64,000 nt of DNA from Tetracladium setigerum. Taxonomy: Eukaryota; Ascomycota; Leotiomycetes; Helotiales. Numbering within the stretch: position 1 is the stretch's first letter; each line of letters begins with the position of its first letter. The stretch lies in assembly GCA_031472005.1 (NCBI GenBank), contig PZJY01000001.1, forward strand, positions 1,364,001-1,428,000. The letters run 5' to 3'. The position numbers and the translations under genes were made by a program. The notes under the pieces were generated by a model that worked only from the letters and a program-made list of their open reading frames with translations, was not told where the DNA came from and ran no database searches. Positions 23,187-35,634 of the stretch are shown piece after piece.

Positions 23187-23999
23187 ATGTCGCACAAGAT
23201 CCTCCTTCTCGGAGGGACAGGTCTCTGTGGCCAAATCTTCGCTCGAGCAGCTCTAGAAGCCGGCCACACATTAATTCTCTATGCTCGCACTCCCTCGAAA
23301 CTCTCAACCGACCTCGCCTCGCACGCAAATCTATCAGTCATCCAGGGCGAGCTCGACAGCTTGGATGGCTTGACCCAAGCTGCAAACTGCGGGGCAGACA
23401 TTTTTATCTCCCTCGCTGGCCCAACATTAGGAAGGAGGGAAGGCACAGTACGTCCAATATAGCTACCTACACTCTAACATATTTGACTAAAGCTAATTGA
23501 ATTTTCCGCACAGCCAGTAACCAAAGCCCTCCAAACCCTCTTCCCACTCCTCCTCACGGCCAATCCCAAAATCCGCATCCTCCTCCTATCCACGGCATCC
23601 TACTCCGCACCACAAGACACCCGCAGCATAAAATGGTTCTTTGCCATCAACGGCTACGTGCGAATCATCGGGGGAGATTCCTACACCGAGATCCGCGGCA
23701 TGGCGGAAGAGACGGTCAAACTAGGCGAGAGAGTCGACTGGACCGTATTCCGAGTGCCGTTGTTGAGTGGGAAGGAGTTGAAGAAGAGTAATATTGCCGA
23801 GGTGGGAGATGAAGAGATTACGGATATCGAGGGGCCGAGTAGGAATGACTTGCGTGCGTGTGTAAGGTCGGCGTTTGTGGGGAATTCGATGGGGTGGGAT
23901 GGGTTGTTTCTTGATAGAGGACGGTTGGCAGTCTGGATTTTGGGGGAGTTGGAGGAGAAGAGGTGGTTGAGGTTGTGTCCGATTTTAGCGAATGCCTAA
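23187..23999 (+). CDS. NAD(P)-binding Rossmann protein, NmrA/SDR-a5 like
   Basis: Two exons (23187-23447, 23514-23999) give about 248 aa. The N-terminus KILLLGGTGLCGQIFARAAL is a GxxGxxG nucleotide-binding motif of the atypical SDR (NAD(P)H-binding, PF13460-like) type, followed by LYARTPSKL. LLLSTASYSAPQDT occupies the place of the catalytic-site strand. DWTVFRVPLLSG is the usual substrate-side strand of NmrA-like proteins. The protein ends with a helix (ILGELEEKRWLRLCP). Such proteins are flavin-reductase-like enzymes or redox sensors; the substrate cannot be told. The start at 23187 is the ATG directly before the Rossmann strand; an upstream in-frame ATG at 23064 would add 41 low-complexity residues. 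Confidence 0.85.
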
Positions 24000-24628
24000 T
24001 AATCTTAATAGTAACTGGCTCCGGAATGAGGTTGTTGACCGTAGAGTTAGTATGAATAAATAGATGAGTGGAACGATGAGAGGAATGTAAGTGGGTTGTG
24101 GAAGTCTATGGTAATGGAATGAAGACGTTAAAAGTCGACAAAGGAAGAAAAAAAGATAGGAAAATTAGGTGTATTGATATTTAAATGCAAGTATAACGGG
24201 CATTCCCATGCTCATTCTCATTCTCATAAAGCCATGACATGATCGATGCAACAACGAACAAAACTCCAAATGCACCCCAACCCACGCTTCTAGCTATGCA
24301 TTCATGAAAACCCTTTGTCCAAACCCAGGGACAAAATGATAAAGAAATACCATCCCATCCCATCCCAACTCAAAATCCATGGGTCTCGTAAAACCAAAAC
24401 GGAACACAGAAAAAAAAACACGCACGCAATGCTATCGCTCTATCTAGGTATCAATCCATCATCCCAAACCAAACCCAACCAAGCCTTACTTCAGTAACGA
24501 AGGCTCCCTCCACCTCTTCCAGGCCCGACATAGCATATCCTCCCAGTACCCAGTAGGTAGTTCTCATTCTCAACCTTCCAAATCCACACCACTCGCACTC
24601 TCTCCCCCGCTCTTCTCATCTCTCAAAA
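24000..24628. other. Convergent 3' intergenic region
   Basis: About 630 bases between two convergent stops. AT- and C-rich, with no coding signal that I can support. Confidence 0.6.
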
Positions 24629-25149
24629 TTAAACACCCATAAAGACCAAAATAATAATGTAAGAACAAGTCGTGATCGTGCCAACCATCAGGACGGCCGC
24701 AGCAAGCGAGAGCAAGATCCCGACTGCATGGCCTCTCTGCTCCACTTCCTTCGAATACGAGTATCGGTATTTCTTGAACGTGCCGTAAGCGGCATCATCA
24801 TCTGGGGTGTCAGTATTGGTTGATGATGGCGGCATGGCTTGTTTCTCGATATCTTTGTCTTCATATGGTGAGGTGTTGATTTTTATGTCGTTCTGAGATA
24901 ATTTTGTAGGTTAGTTTTGGGAGAAAATAAAACACAAAAAAGAAAGACGGGAGAAGGAAGAAAGGGAGTGATTAGAGGTTTGTATTTTTGCTTTGAGTAT
25001 TGGGCGAGATTGGGAAGTTGGGGGTGTGATGAGATAGGTAGGTAAGGCTGGTGCAAAAAGATAGAGGGACTCACGTGGTAGTGACGCTCGTCCGAAGTTG
25101 CCGCAGGAGCACTGGTTTGAGGTTCTTTTTCCTGGAGTATGAATGCCAT
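24629..25149 (-). CDS. Small membrane protein, unknown function
   Basis: Two exons (25075-25149, 24629-24892) give about 112 aa. The donor is GTGAGT and the acceptor CTCAG, and the frame continues across. The first ~75 residues are polar and Pro/Asp-rich (PYEDKDIEKQ, TPDDDAAYGTFKKYRYSY). The C-terminus is one long or two short hydrophobic helices (VGILLSLAAAVLMVGT and SYIIILVFMGV) and ends at the membrane. No family is recognised. The organisation, soluble N-terminus and C-terminal membrane hairpin, suggests a small integral membrane protein. The single intron with good consensus is the main support that it is real. Confidence 0.6.
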
Positions 25150-26523
25150 AGTATCGACCTTCTCGTTTTCGTTGAGGCAGAAAAGTTTTTGGTCTTCCTT
25201 TCAAAAAAAAGCCTCCCCCTATTCAAAAATGGTCTTGAAATTTTAAGAGGAATTTCAAAAAGGAGAATGATGTGGTGGAGGACCCTTCCATATTGTATGC
25301 GCAGAATTCCTCATATTAAATGTAGAAGGTGGACGATGCCAACGCGGAAGTGGAAGAAAAGTAAGTGGTAGTGGACGTCGCAGCAGCGTGGACGTGAGCG
25401 AGGAACGATGAACGAACGAGACTACCGAGACTATGAACGTGAACGGAATGGTCGGGTGAGAGATAAGCTTGGTCTTTGTTTCGTTATCGGGCAGCCATCC
25501 ATCTCTATCACTGCATCATCTGTCAAAGAGCAGCAGTAGTGCGAGTGCAGTAATGGTTAATGATGGACGGATTAATGCACTCGGATGCGGAAGCTGGGAA
25601 AGATATGCACATTTTCGTCGCATGCCAAAGAGGCAGGCGATTATTATGATTGGGAGGGGGACCCTGTGACTTGGGCGGTCTGAGTGAGAATGTGAGATGC
25701 GGTCTAGTAGGGAATGACCATGGCAGCGGGTTTGGGGATGGTGGGGGTTGAGATGCGAGATGGATGGCACCTGGTGAAGATTGTGAAGATTGTGAAGATT
25801 GTGATGATCAGATGCTTGGATATATCTCTTATCCTGTTGTGCACATGAAGATGTCAGGCGTTGAAATGATGCCTTTGTCGAGGTCGAGTTGCCAGAAGTG
25901 TCAAGGAGATAAATAAGGTTTTGCTAGTCCTGTTAAGGTTACAGTGAACGCCAAGATCCAAGAGCCAAGAGACACATTCCATTCTTCATGAGCTTTGTCG
26001 AGGTGAGCGAGCACTGTTCGCCAACTGACGATTGAATCCGTTAATGCATTAAAACATAAGGTAAGTACCTACCCACCTAGTGTTGGCTTTGATCGAGTAA
26101 GGATTCCATTTGTCGGCTATTGGCTGGCGAGTACGAGGATACGATGGAGATCCTTGCTGGTAGCATCATTACTGTCGGTACTCGGCAACATCGCCTCGAT
26201 CGCGTAACGCGTACCACCTTCAAGTGAATCGCGCTATTGTTACGATAACACGTGACTGTGTGATTGCGCTAGCTAGTTCCTGCATCCTTTTAGGGCGATT
26301 TCCACTTCCTGAAAGCTAGCTCTTCAGACATAACACCGACAACAAAAATAGTGACCCTGTTATTGCTTGTAATTATGCCAAAAAAGGAGAAGCCAGTAAG
26401 TTTGATTAAACATTTCGTTTTGTTCATTTCCAAACTACAGATCTAGGTTCTATATGTCTATGTCTCTTCCGACCGGGATATCTTGTACAAATCTTTCCAA
26501 AAACGCCATACCACAACATCTAT
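25150..26523. other. Intergenic region, small membrane protein 5' side / FHS permease 3' side
   Basis: About 1.4 kb. A GAAGATTGTGAAGATTGTGA-type short tandem repeat lies near 25775-25805. A CACGTGAC site lies at 26249. No gene seen; the open frames at 25469-25770 overlap on both strands. Confidence 0.55.
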
Positions 26524-28154
26524 CTATCCCATCTTGATCTCATCCTGGGACACATCCTTCTCCTTCTCTCCAATGGATCCAGTCTCGATATCCTTCTTCT
26601 CCTCAATTCCGATGTTGACTTTCTCACTCCAGGCATCCAAACTCTTAGCCTTGAAGATATTCAAGTAGAGAGGGAAAGTGAAGGCGATCGCAAAGCCGAT
26701 CAATGGAATGAAGTATGCCTTTTGAGTATTTCCTCCAAGGGCATCGGCGACAACTCCAAGAACAGGTGGGAACAAGGCACCACCGGAGACAGCGGCAACA
26801 AGGAAACTTGCACCACGCTTGCTGTGACGTCCCAAACCACGAAGAGAGAGCGTGAGAATGAGAGGGAAGATGCAGGATTCGAAGAACAACACCATCGAGA
26901 TGGCGGCAATAGCTGCATCGCCCTTCAACGCCAGAACGAGAGCGGCGAAGAGTACAACACCGCTGATGAAGATCATGAGGACAATACGAGGCTTGATGAA
27001 CTTCATCAAACCAACGGCGACGAAACGACCAACGGCGAAACATGCTTGAGCAACGGCCAACAAGTTTGCACCGGTTGCGTGACTGGTTCCTGGCTTAACC
27101 CAAGAGACGTAGTTGACTGCACGTTCTCGTTAGCGCTGCACTCACTCGTGAAGACTAGTGGGGCCTGGTTGACTTACTGAAATAACCGGCGTAAGCGACT
27201 TGAGCACCGACGTAGCAGAATTGGGCGAGAACACCATAGAAGAGGGTGTATTGCTTCCAGAATGATTTATCCTCGAACTCAGTCTCCGCACCGGACCTCT
27301 TGGCTTGATCCTCCAAATCGGCATCGGTGACCTCGGGGATGTTGGCAAAGAAGAAAACAATGGCCAAGAGGAACACAAAGATGGCAATTCCCAAGTAAAC
27401 CCATTGCACGGATTGCAAGGAATTGTCGTCGACGTTCTTGAAGATAACTTGACTGGCAAGGACTGGTGCAACAACGCTCCCTAACATCATATTATTAGCC
27501 TGCAATGATAGTGAATTGGGTTTCCGCTCTCAATCAAGTACTTACCCACTGCTTGGAAGGCTTGACTGAGGGTGAGACGCATCTCGGAGTAGCGAGGAGG
27601 ACCGCAAGTTGCGATAAAAGGATTTGCCGCGGCTTCGAGGGTCGAGAGACCGCTGCCGACGATAAACATGCTGCCGCAGAATCCTCCGAAGCTTCGATAG
27701 AGACCGGAAGGCCAGAACATCAAGGCACCGACTCCATAAATGCAGAGACCGGCGATAAATGTCCATCTGTAACCGAACTTACGGACAATCCATCCAGAGT
27801 ATGTTGGAGGACCGATGAAGTATGCACCGAACTGTGAAGGTCAGTATGGAGAATAATATATACTTTCGAGAGCTGGAAATTACTTACGTATGCTGCTTGT
27901 AGTCCACCACTCATTCCTTGACTGATTCCGAGGGCGACCTGGAAGTGTGCGTTGAGGACATCGAGCAAGCCGTAGGCGAATCCCCACATGAAGAAGAGAA
28001 TTGTGACCAAGCAGACGGGCACAATCGACTCTCTCAAGGTAATCTCTCCTCTGCCAGTGACGGCATGATCATCAATGCCCGCAATTCTTGTTGGCTCAGC
28101 ACCTCCTTGGGCTGCTGAGGCTGAAGAGCCTCGACGAACACCTGCCAATCCCAT
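26524..28154 (-). CDS. FHS (FucP-like) family sugar:H+ symporter, MFS
   Basis: Four exons (27888-28154, 27546-27831, 27178-27480, 26524-27116) give about 482 aa. There are 12 predicted helices. TM1 reads LFFMWGFAYGLLDVLNAHFQ, the signature of the fucose:H+ symporter (FHS) family. YFGAYFIGPPTYSGWIVRKFGYR and AAANPFIATCG, with the NPF motif of this family, follow. The C-terminal half has GRFVAVGLMKFIKP and ESCIFPLILTLSLRGLG. The C-terminus is a long acidic/Lys-rich cytosolic tail. In fungi these proteins are annotated as glucose/galactose or fucose permeases and import monosaccharides with protons; the sugar here is unknown. The start at 28154 gives a short Ser/Ala-rich N-terminus before TM1. 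Confidence 0.93.
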
Positions 28155-31085
28155 TTTGACGAAGCTGGTAAAGAATTGAAGATTTATGAAGGTCCAAGGT
28201 TCCAAAAGTTGGAAGTGAATGTCACTAGTTCCGGGGCGAAGGGAAACTAATATGAACAACTCGAGATGCCGGAAGGGAGATGGTGAGAAGATGAGCAAGA
28301 CAAAAACACGAGGGGGAAATCGATTCTTCATATACTCCTCAACCCCAAGAACTCCTCACCCCGCGTCTCTCCATTGGGGATATCACTCCATCCTGTACTC
28401 CGCCAGCTCCAGAGCTCCAGAGCTCCAGATGCGAAGATGGCTCCACGTTGGTCTCCTCCTTGCCTGTCATGAACCTTGCACAATATGACCTGAATCCGGT
28501 ATCCATGGACCATGATCTTCTCCACGAGCGGGGGTCATTTCCAGTTCTCGCCAAGTATCACCAACTGTGGCGAGGACATCCTATTGACCTATTCTCAACA
28601 CCCAGCAGTCGCTAACAGAGCCCGAATGCAACACAGGAAGGTTATCCCCGTTGAGTCAACCAACAGGATTCAAGGGAACACAAGGAGAGTTGCGAAACGC
28701 TCACGCTATGCTCTCCAAGTCATAGCACGGAGCGCGCGAAGAACGATCGTCGAAGGTTTCAGCGACTAGGCTCTACGTCGTCCTGCCTTAGCTCTACCGG
28801 TCCTACTTCCTTAGCTTCGGCCTTATGGTGGTCCCCCAATGACAAAAAAGACGCGCCAGATCATCGCTGCTAATGTTGCTTGAAACAGAAGTTCCCATAT
28901 CAAATTTGCTCGTTGTTGAGGATCTTGGGAGTTGAGATATTGCTGCATGCCCAGACCCCGACGGGGCCAAGACATGCTTGCCCAGGCAATAGTTCTAGCG
29001 AGAGTTGTTGCGATGCTTGTTCGTGCTCGACCAACACGAAAACCAAGAAAACGAGCCAGTGATGTCAGGGCGGGAAATTATCAGTTTCAGGGAACCCTAC
29101 CAGGCCCTGTCAGATTGACCAGGTAAAGATACAAAAGACGACATAGACATACAGCAAGGTGTCTTGGGGCTCTGCAATTGCGGGTTTGTCTCCGTAAGAG
29201 GGTGAATTCTTACTTGTCGCTCGAATCGCGCACTCCTTGCCGAAGATCCAATGCCCAGCACGGCTTTTGACGGGGACGGGCCTTCTACGGATGACTAGTT
29301 GTCTTGGACTTGAGCAGTGGAGCGTTGAATAGTGATGGGGAAAGATCATAGAGGGATACTGCATGGGACCAAATAATACGAATGAATCATGGGGTTCAGT
29401 TTGTTCCCCGTTCTCTGCAATTCAGTGGCAAACGACCTGCCGGAATGGAGTTAGTCTGGATTATCTGATGGATCAGAGTCTCGACTATGACTATGGGTGA
29501 GTGAGTGGGTGTCAATTTTCACAGCAAACGGCCTTCAGCCTCCATCGCTGCATGCCAATCTTTGACTGAAGGTCTGATGTGCAAAAACAGACAGGAGATA
29601 GATCTGATATCTCGCAACTTAATGCCTCTACGACCTCGACAAGAGTCACCAGAGGAGCAGATGATTTTTTCGTAGTACGACCTTTACTTTGTGCACGCGT
29701 TTTTAACTTCTCAAGTTTTGTCTTGGTCCAGTAGTTCGAGTCGCAAGCTGCATGCATCTCAAATCACAACTGTTGGCAATAATGACACCCTAGGTATTCG
29801 CTGATATTTCCATTCACTTAGACAAGGTGCTGTGCCGTCGAGCCTGATTGCTTATCGGTCCACAAGTGGTACCACATAATTGAGAAAATAGCACAGAGTA
29901 CAGCAAGTGCCAGTGAGAAACCTCTGGGATATCCCGGGAAGTCAAAGGTAACGCGCATGTAAGATCTTACTTGGTACGAAAAACACCTCATAGCCATGAG
30001 TCGCTTTTTTTCGCATGCTATTTTGTGACTTTTGTAACTGCTATTTCAGTCATGTCCACTTGGGAAATAATGAATGGGGGAAATGTTCCTTGTCTTTCCA
30101 CTGCAGTGTCACTTTGTGTTGCGTACAGTTATTAATTTCTAACATCCACTCACTACTGGCATGAACTTCGGTCATATTTACTGGACTGGAAATTCAAGAA
30201 GTCCCAAGATGGCAATTCCAACGTCCACCTTTATTCAATGCGTTTCAAGACTTAAAATTACTTCCGTAAGGCTGATTATTTTTGGGTTAATCGTGTACCA
30301 ACAAAATTAAGTTGATGCACTTTCAAGGTATTGGTGCACGATTGAGAAAATGCTTGATGTAATCTTACTTTGGAATGATACCTGGGTTGTGTCATTTGCT
30401 CACTCCCATATATCATTTCCAGCAGAACGGCTATTGGTGCCGATTCTCGACAGCGAGGTGCTGTTCTAGGACTTATATGAATCCTGTTGTGGAGATTCCA
30501 TTTTCTATTTGGCAAATTTCCGTTTGATCGGGGTAAAAAGAGATACAGACAACTGGATGTCGTAATAAGTCAAATTTACGCACGAGGTCTCTGGGAACTC
30601 AACCGTTGCACACGACTTCAAAGGACGGGGATTTACGAGACCAAATTGCTTCCAGGAAAAGTCTTCGGTAAGTTGAAGATATGTCCTTGAAGTCAAGTCA
30701 GATCTCACTCGCCTGTCGCAATGTTCAAGTTCAATTAGCACCACCCTACGTTGAGCTTGAGAAATGTGAATTAGGCGTACAGCATCTGAACATAATGGCT
30801 GTAGCCAGATTTACTTTTGTTCTGACATTACTTCGAAACAACTCGCCAAATTCTCAACACTCAACTCTGGAGCAAGAAGTTGAGTGGAGTAAACAACAAG
30901 CCACCCAAAGGGCTCGAGGACACAGACTGACTTGAAGGAGAATCTCCGACACGATCTTCTGAAGAAATCTTTGCATAGCCTCCGTCAGACTTGAATACAT
31001 GTTGTTGTTGTAAGGCGATTTAATTTTGTCCCTCTTTTCTCTACACTAATTCAACAATTTAAACTCCATGATACACCTATCCATC
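28155..31085. other. Gene-poor region, 2.9 kb
   Basis: The largest stretch without a recognisable gene in the first half. It holds the FHS promoter on its left side and the 3' side of the O-methyltransferase on its right. All open frames are short, overlap on both strands and lack domains. I see no terminal inverted repeats or transposase remnants, though an old decayed element cannot be excluded by eye. Confidence 0.55.
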
Positions 31086-32709
31086 TCACAATCCTCTCCA
31101 AACAACCTCAATTACAGCAATGAACGTCTCCGGATTCGCTTCCACCCTCAGGATCTCAAATCCCGCACTAGCCTCCCTAAAGAACCCCTCATAATCGCTC
31201 ACAGGCCTCTCCTTCGTATTAAACAACGCCATCATCCTCAAATCCGTCGCCGTCCCAAACTGCTTAAACGTTCTAGGCAACTTCGCCGCCTCCCCGCCAC
31301 CAGGCTTGCCAATATAATCAATAAACAGAATCTTGGCGCCCGGCTGCAGCGCGGGGATGAGCGAGCGAATGATGCGGATGCACTCGGCTGTGGGCCAGTC
31401 GTGCAGGATGAGCTTCAGGATGTAGATCTGTGCGATGATGAATTGAGGCTGGAAGAGGTCGTGTTCGCAGAATGTGACTTGCGAGGAGAGTGTTGTGGGT
31501 CGGTTGGTCTCGAATACTTTGCGCACTTGGGGCAGGTCTTGCACGGTGATTTGGAGGTTGGGGAAGGCTTTTGCTAGGACGAAAGCATCGTGACCACCGG
31601 ATCCGCCAAGCTATTTGGGAGTGAAATCAGTCAGTCTACTTGTTCTCGCTTCTTGTTGTACTGATTGTATTTGTTGCTTTCTTCTTTTCGAAAGGGAAAA
31701 TGGAAAGTGTTACTTACATCAACAACCCTCGCATTCCCTGCCGCTTTCCAATCATAAAGCTCCAACATGGTCTTCTCCAAAGCGAAAATCTCCTTGATAT
31801 AATCCATGAACTTGACGAAGTTCTTCTGACGCCAACCCTTTCTCTCGCCCTCGCCATCATTCTCAATAAACTCCCAACTGGTCTGATACTTCCCAAACGT
31901 CTCGCCCTCATGGAAAAGGGCAAAGGCCGTATTGCCCATATCCGCTGACAGTTCTTTCTTGTTCAGGGAATACTTCTCCAGAGCGGTGTTGAGCACCATC
32001 ATCGGCGCACCAGCATCGTCGAGAACGGTGGAGACGAGGGCTTTCAGACCGGCGGATTTTTGAAGTGCGGCCGAGCGAGAGGTGTGTTCGATGGTGGAGG
32101 TGGGTGAGCCTGGAGAGGTTTCGGAGAAGATACGAAGCGTGATGGCGTGTTGGAGGACCCGGTATACAACGTCTTGTGGGAGGTTGGTTTTGGCTGCTAT
32201 GGATGCGTAACTTGCGGAGCCTTCCAGAGGGACGGCGGACCAGAAGTCGAAGTAATTGAGGACATTGAGACAGCTGGCGTCGGGCATCACCTGGAGAGCT
32301 TGTCAGAAAATAGTTCGTTCTTGTTCTGGAATTCTGGAATGCTGGAATGATTTGTGAAAGAGAGGGGACTTACGCAATGAGCATAGTTGAAGATACTCTC
32401 GCTTGGGCCTTGAGCCAAAAACCATAGATCTGACACAGCATCTAGCAGAACCTGTCTCTTCATGAACATCTCATGCGAAAGTCCGACATAGCTTGTTGGG
32501 GAATCGGCTGCGAATGTAGGCGCGGGGATTTTGTTGGTCGAAAGGTAGGTGCTTAGTTCCGAGGAGAGTGCTGAGATCTTTTCGGAGAGAGATGTAAGTG
32601 TTGGTTGTTCTTCTTGAGGTTTGGATGTGGTGGTAGTTGTTGCCGGTTCACTGAGCAGTGGAGACTTCAAGTCGTGGGAAGGTTGGGGGTGGGATTGGAC
32701 GTCCGTCAT
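31086..32709 (-). CDS. SAM-dependent O-methyltransferase (fungal COMT-like)
   Basis: Three exons (32374-32709, 31718-32290, 31086-31610) give about 477 aa. The N-terminal half has a winged-helix dimerisation domain (LLDAVSDLWFLAQGPSES and DASCLNVLNYFDFWSAVPLE). The C-terminal half is the Rossmann methyltransferase fold. SAM motif I, VVDVLGGSGGHDAFVLA, spans the exon 2-3 junction. It is followed by ITVQDLP, and later YILKLILHDWP with the His-Asp pair typical of caffeate-type O-methyltransferases, then ILFIDYIGKPGG. This is the family of sterigmatocystin/aflatoxin O-methyltransferases, so a hydroxylated aromatic or polyketide substrate is likely. No synthase or P450 lies beside it, so it may act alone or with genes elsewhere. 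The first ~45 residues are a Ser/Thr-rich extension. Confidence 0.92.
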
Positions 32710-33957
32710 TTTTTGGAGGTGAGTTATGTACGGAGAATAAGTATTGGGTATGTAAAGGCGAAGCTGGAGTCTTTTATTTGAAAGAGTATATTCAAAATTC
32801 GAGGAAAGAAAAGGAAAGTCTGCAGTGAGTCAAGGGAAACTCCTTCTCTTTAACATTCTCGCTGATCCCCCCCCCGCCAGACAACACCAAACATCAACAC
32901 ATCACCAGCAAAAGAAAAAACTCTGTCCCTTGTCCTCCGTCTTACGTCTTCTCATCCATCTACTATACCAGCCCTATACCCAATACAGTATACAAGCCTC
33001 TCATCAAGCCCCAGTGATTCGGTGGCTTGCACCACCCGCATAACTTCCAAGCCCAGCCAACACGGCACTTGAGCGGCAAGGCTTGCTTTGCTTGCTTGTG
33101 AGAGGGGGCTTGTGTACGCTTATGTACTTGTGCCCGCCTTGTGTGGGTTGGGCAAAGCATTGGCAGGAGAGAATCTGATAAGATTAATCTTATCAAGTGA
33201 TCTGATTGCAACGATCACCCGGGAAAGTGGCTGGGCGCACAGGGCGAGGCCAATGGAAGAGTGGGGATGTTCCTGTGCGATGATGATTTCTTTGTTGATG
33301 ATCTGCTGCTGATCGGGCTTGGAGAAGGCATCTGCCGTGCTCAGTAGTGGGGGACGGGAAGTGTGTATCCTTCCTTTCTCTTTTCATCTTCTCCTTGCTA
33401 CTTCTTCCTACCTTTATGTAATTTGGACTTGATGGAAAGAGGTCTTTGAGACTAAAAGACAAAGTACGGAGTAGTGTGTGGGTTTGGTACGCGGGGATAT
33501 GCAAAGGATCAGGGAAGGTAGGTGGACGTACTGTTACAGTGCCTACCTGAGACGGACGTCCACCTTTAGCTTCTGCTCAGTAAATCGTTCCAGAGAGCGA
33601 AACCGGCGTCCAAGAAATAAAAGACGGACAGGAGAGTCCTGAATGAGTTTCGTCCCGAAATTGATGAAAGTTTCTGTGGCGAAAAAAATCTGACGTGCGT
33701 GAGAAGGGGTCCTACGTTCACACCCTCAGTTGGCTGACGTGGACTCAGGCATGCAGCAAAGGGAAATGGGAGTGTAAAAATTGTATAATTGCTTATTGCT
33801 TTGCTTGTATGTACCTTAGCACAATGTCTCCTGCTATACCAAAAGTTTTAAGTACACATATCTTCTCGTCATTTCTCCCCCACCCCCCAGCTACCCCACG
33901 CCTCCTCCATCTTCTAAAAGCTCAAGTACCGATCTTCTCTTCCATGACATACTCCAT
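32710..33957. other. Intergenic region, O-methyltransferase promoter / carboxypeptidase 3' side
   Basis: About 1.25 kb with C-rich runs near 32868 and mixed low-complexity sequence. No gene seen. Confidence 0.55.
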
Positions 33958-35634
33958 TTAGAGAGAAACCATGTTAATCAACAAATACCTCAATCCAGCC
34001 CAGGTCTCAACACCCGTTGGCAAGATCTGACTTGCTGGCAAGATGAAACCATTGGTTCCGGTATCTCTCAGCTCAATAGTGAATGTATACTTAGCCTTTG
34101 TAACATCATTGATATAATCAACAGATGAACCAGTGACCTTGTAGATGGTAGAGCAGATAGGACCAGCTCCATAAGCAGTTCCATATACGGCGCGGATAGC
34201 AGCTGCGACGCCCCGGGCGAGGGATTGGAGGACGGTGTTGTTGGTGCTACTGCCGTGCAAGAGTATCCGTATGCTAGGGAATGAGTTAGATTTATGTTTT
34301 AAGAGAAGACAGGTGGGAGAGACTTCAGCGGGGAAGGGGGAAAGCGGGGAGAGCTTACGAGTCATGAAGAGTTGGGAGTAGGAGTGGATATCCCAGTACA
34401 TCTGAACTCCCTTTCCAGCCTTGAGGTTGTTGATATATGCCAAAAGACCTTTGTTTTCTGGGGAATCTCCAGCGGCGAGACCTTGAGTAGTGAAATTAGC
34501 ACGTGATACAGAAATAGTCAAGATTGAGAGGAAAGATATACCTTGTATGTCTCATCGCAAGGATTGGTGCTTGCTCCTCCCGTTAAACTCCACTGGTATG
34601 GCCAGTTGCGGTTGATATCTCGGCCAACGCAGGTGCTTGTTGATACAGTCTGGCGATTCTTTCTCCAGAGTCTGTTTGTGGTTTGAGTGTAAACGAAGCC
34701 TGTAACGATGAGGTCAATTCTCTGCTTTCAATGGGAATTGGAGACGAACCATCTGGGTTGACGACCGGGAAAAGATAGTAGTCATATTTGTCAATGAAAC
34801 CTTTGATCTCGGTGTTGGTAGCGTAGTTTGTGAGCACTTCATAGAATGTCAGCAGTGTTTCCATTGACGAGGAGCCTGGTCGTGAGAAATTTGAGGACTC
34901 AAAACGCTCTATTCCCTAAATGAAGATTAAAATTGGGACCTACTGTAATAAGCGAAGTATTCAGTTGTCTATGGCAAGTTAGAAATTGTGTTCATGTGAC
35001 CGGACAGAGCAATTACCATTGGGGTGATCCATTCACGAGCGTGCACTCCTCCGTGCAAGACAATTGCGGGTTTGCTACCCTTGCCTCCAGATCCCCAGAA
35101 ATGAATACCGGTGATAACTCTTCCTTGAACGGAAGTTCCAGTGGTAACAATCTCAGATCTGGTAGGGTTGGCAGCAACCAACTCCTGCAAGAAAGTGAGA
35201 TGTTCCGCATAGGGATGGTAGGTGTTGAAGTAAGCGAGGTTTGCAGCTGCATAGAGTTATTAGTACGCTATTATTGGACAGCTTATGGGGATTCTGGATA
35301 TACCTCTGCTGGTCAGAGCAGGTGCAGTGCTCTCTGCAGCAATGGACAAGCCGAGATCCTCATGCATGACCTCTTGGGTAATCCCCTTGGTCAACTTCTC
35401 GAATTGGGCGACTTTTTTTGCTGGAACCACTAGGTCGACATGTCCTCCGGCTATTGGGAGACCGTCAGGCCCGATACCCTTCCAAGTCTCGAGCTTCAAC
35501 TTGTTGATCACGTTCAACACAGGAGTTACATCCTCTCCGACTTCAATTCTGATAGCTTTTGCGCCGTCATAGCTAACCTTTTGAGCGAAGGTACTTGCGA
35601 CAAGCAAGAAGAGAGATGTGATGGAAGTCTTCAT
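33958..35634 (-). CDS. Secreted zinc carboxypeptidase, M14A (two apparent single-base breaks)
   Basis: Seven exons: 35304-35634, 35017-35246, 34944-34968, 34750-34875, 34542-34699, 34359-34481 and 33958-34273. With two bases restored they give about 436 aa. Residues 1-17 form a signal peptide (ITSLFLLVASTFAQ). A propeptide of ~95 residues follows, then the catalytic domain. The zinc ligands are H~179 and E~182 in HGGVHAREW. RDINRNWPYQW carries the substrate-binding Arg/Asn, and FTIELRDTGTNGF carries the catalytic Glu. Family role: removes C-terminal residues from peptides outside the cell. Exon 3 is a 25-nt microexon. The frame breaks at the exon 6 acceptor (~34481-34482) and again at ~34241-34246, where PYGYSCTAV and NNTVLQSLARG lie in different frames. 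Each is fixed by one added base; the gene could equally be a recent pseudogene. Confidence 0.87.

Noticed and set aside
28155..31085. Decayed transposon in the gene-poor region
   Set aside because: No terminal repeats, target duplications or transposase-like peptides visible by eye; would need a library search.
31086..35634. Secondary-metabolite cluster around the O-methyltransferase
   Set aside because: No backbone synthase, P450, cluster regulator or dedicated transporter nearby.
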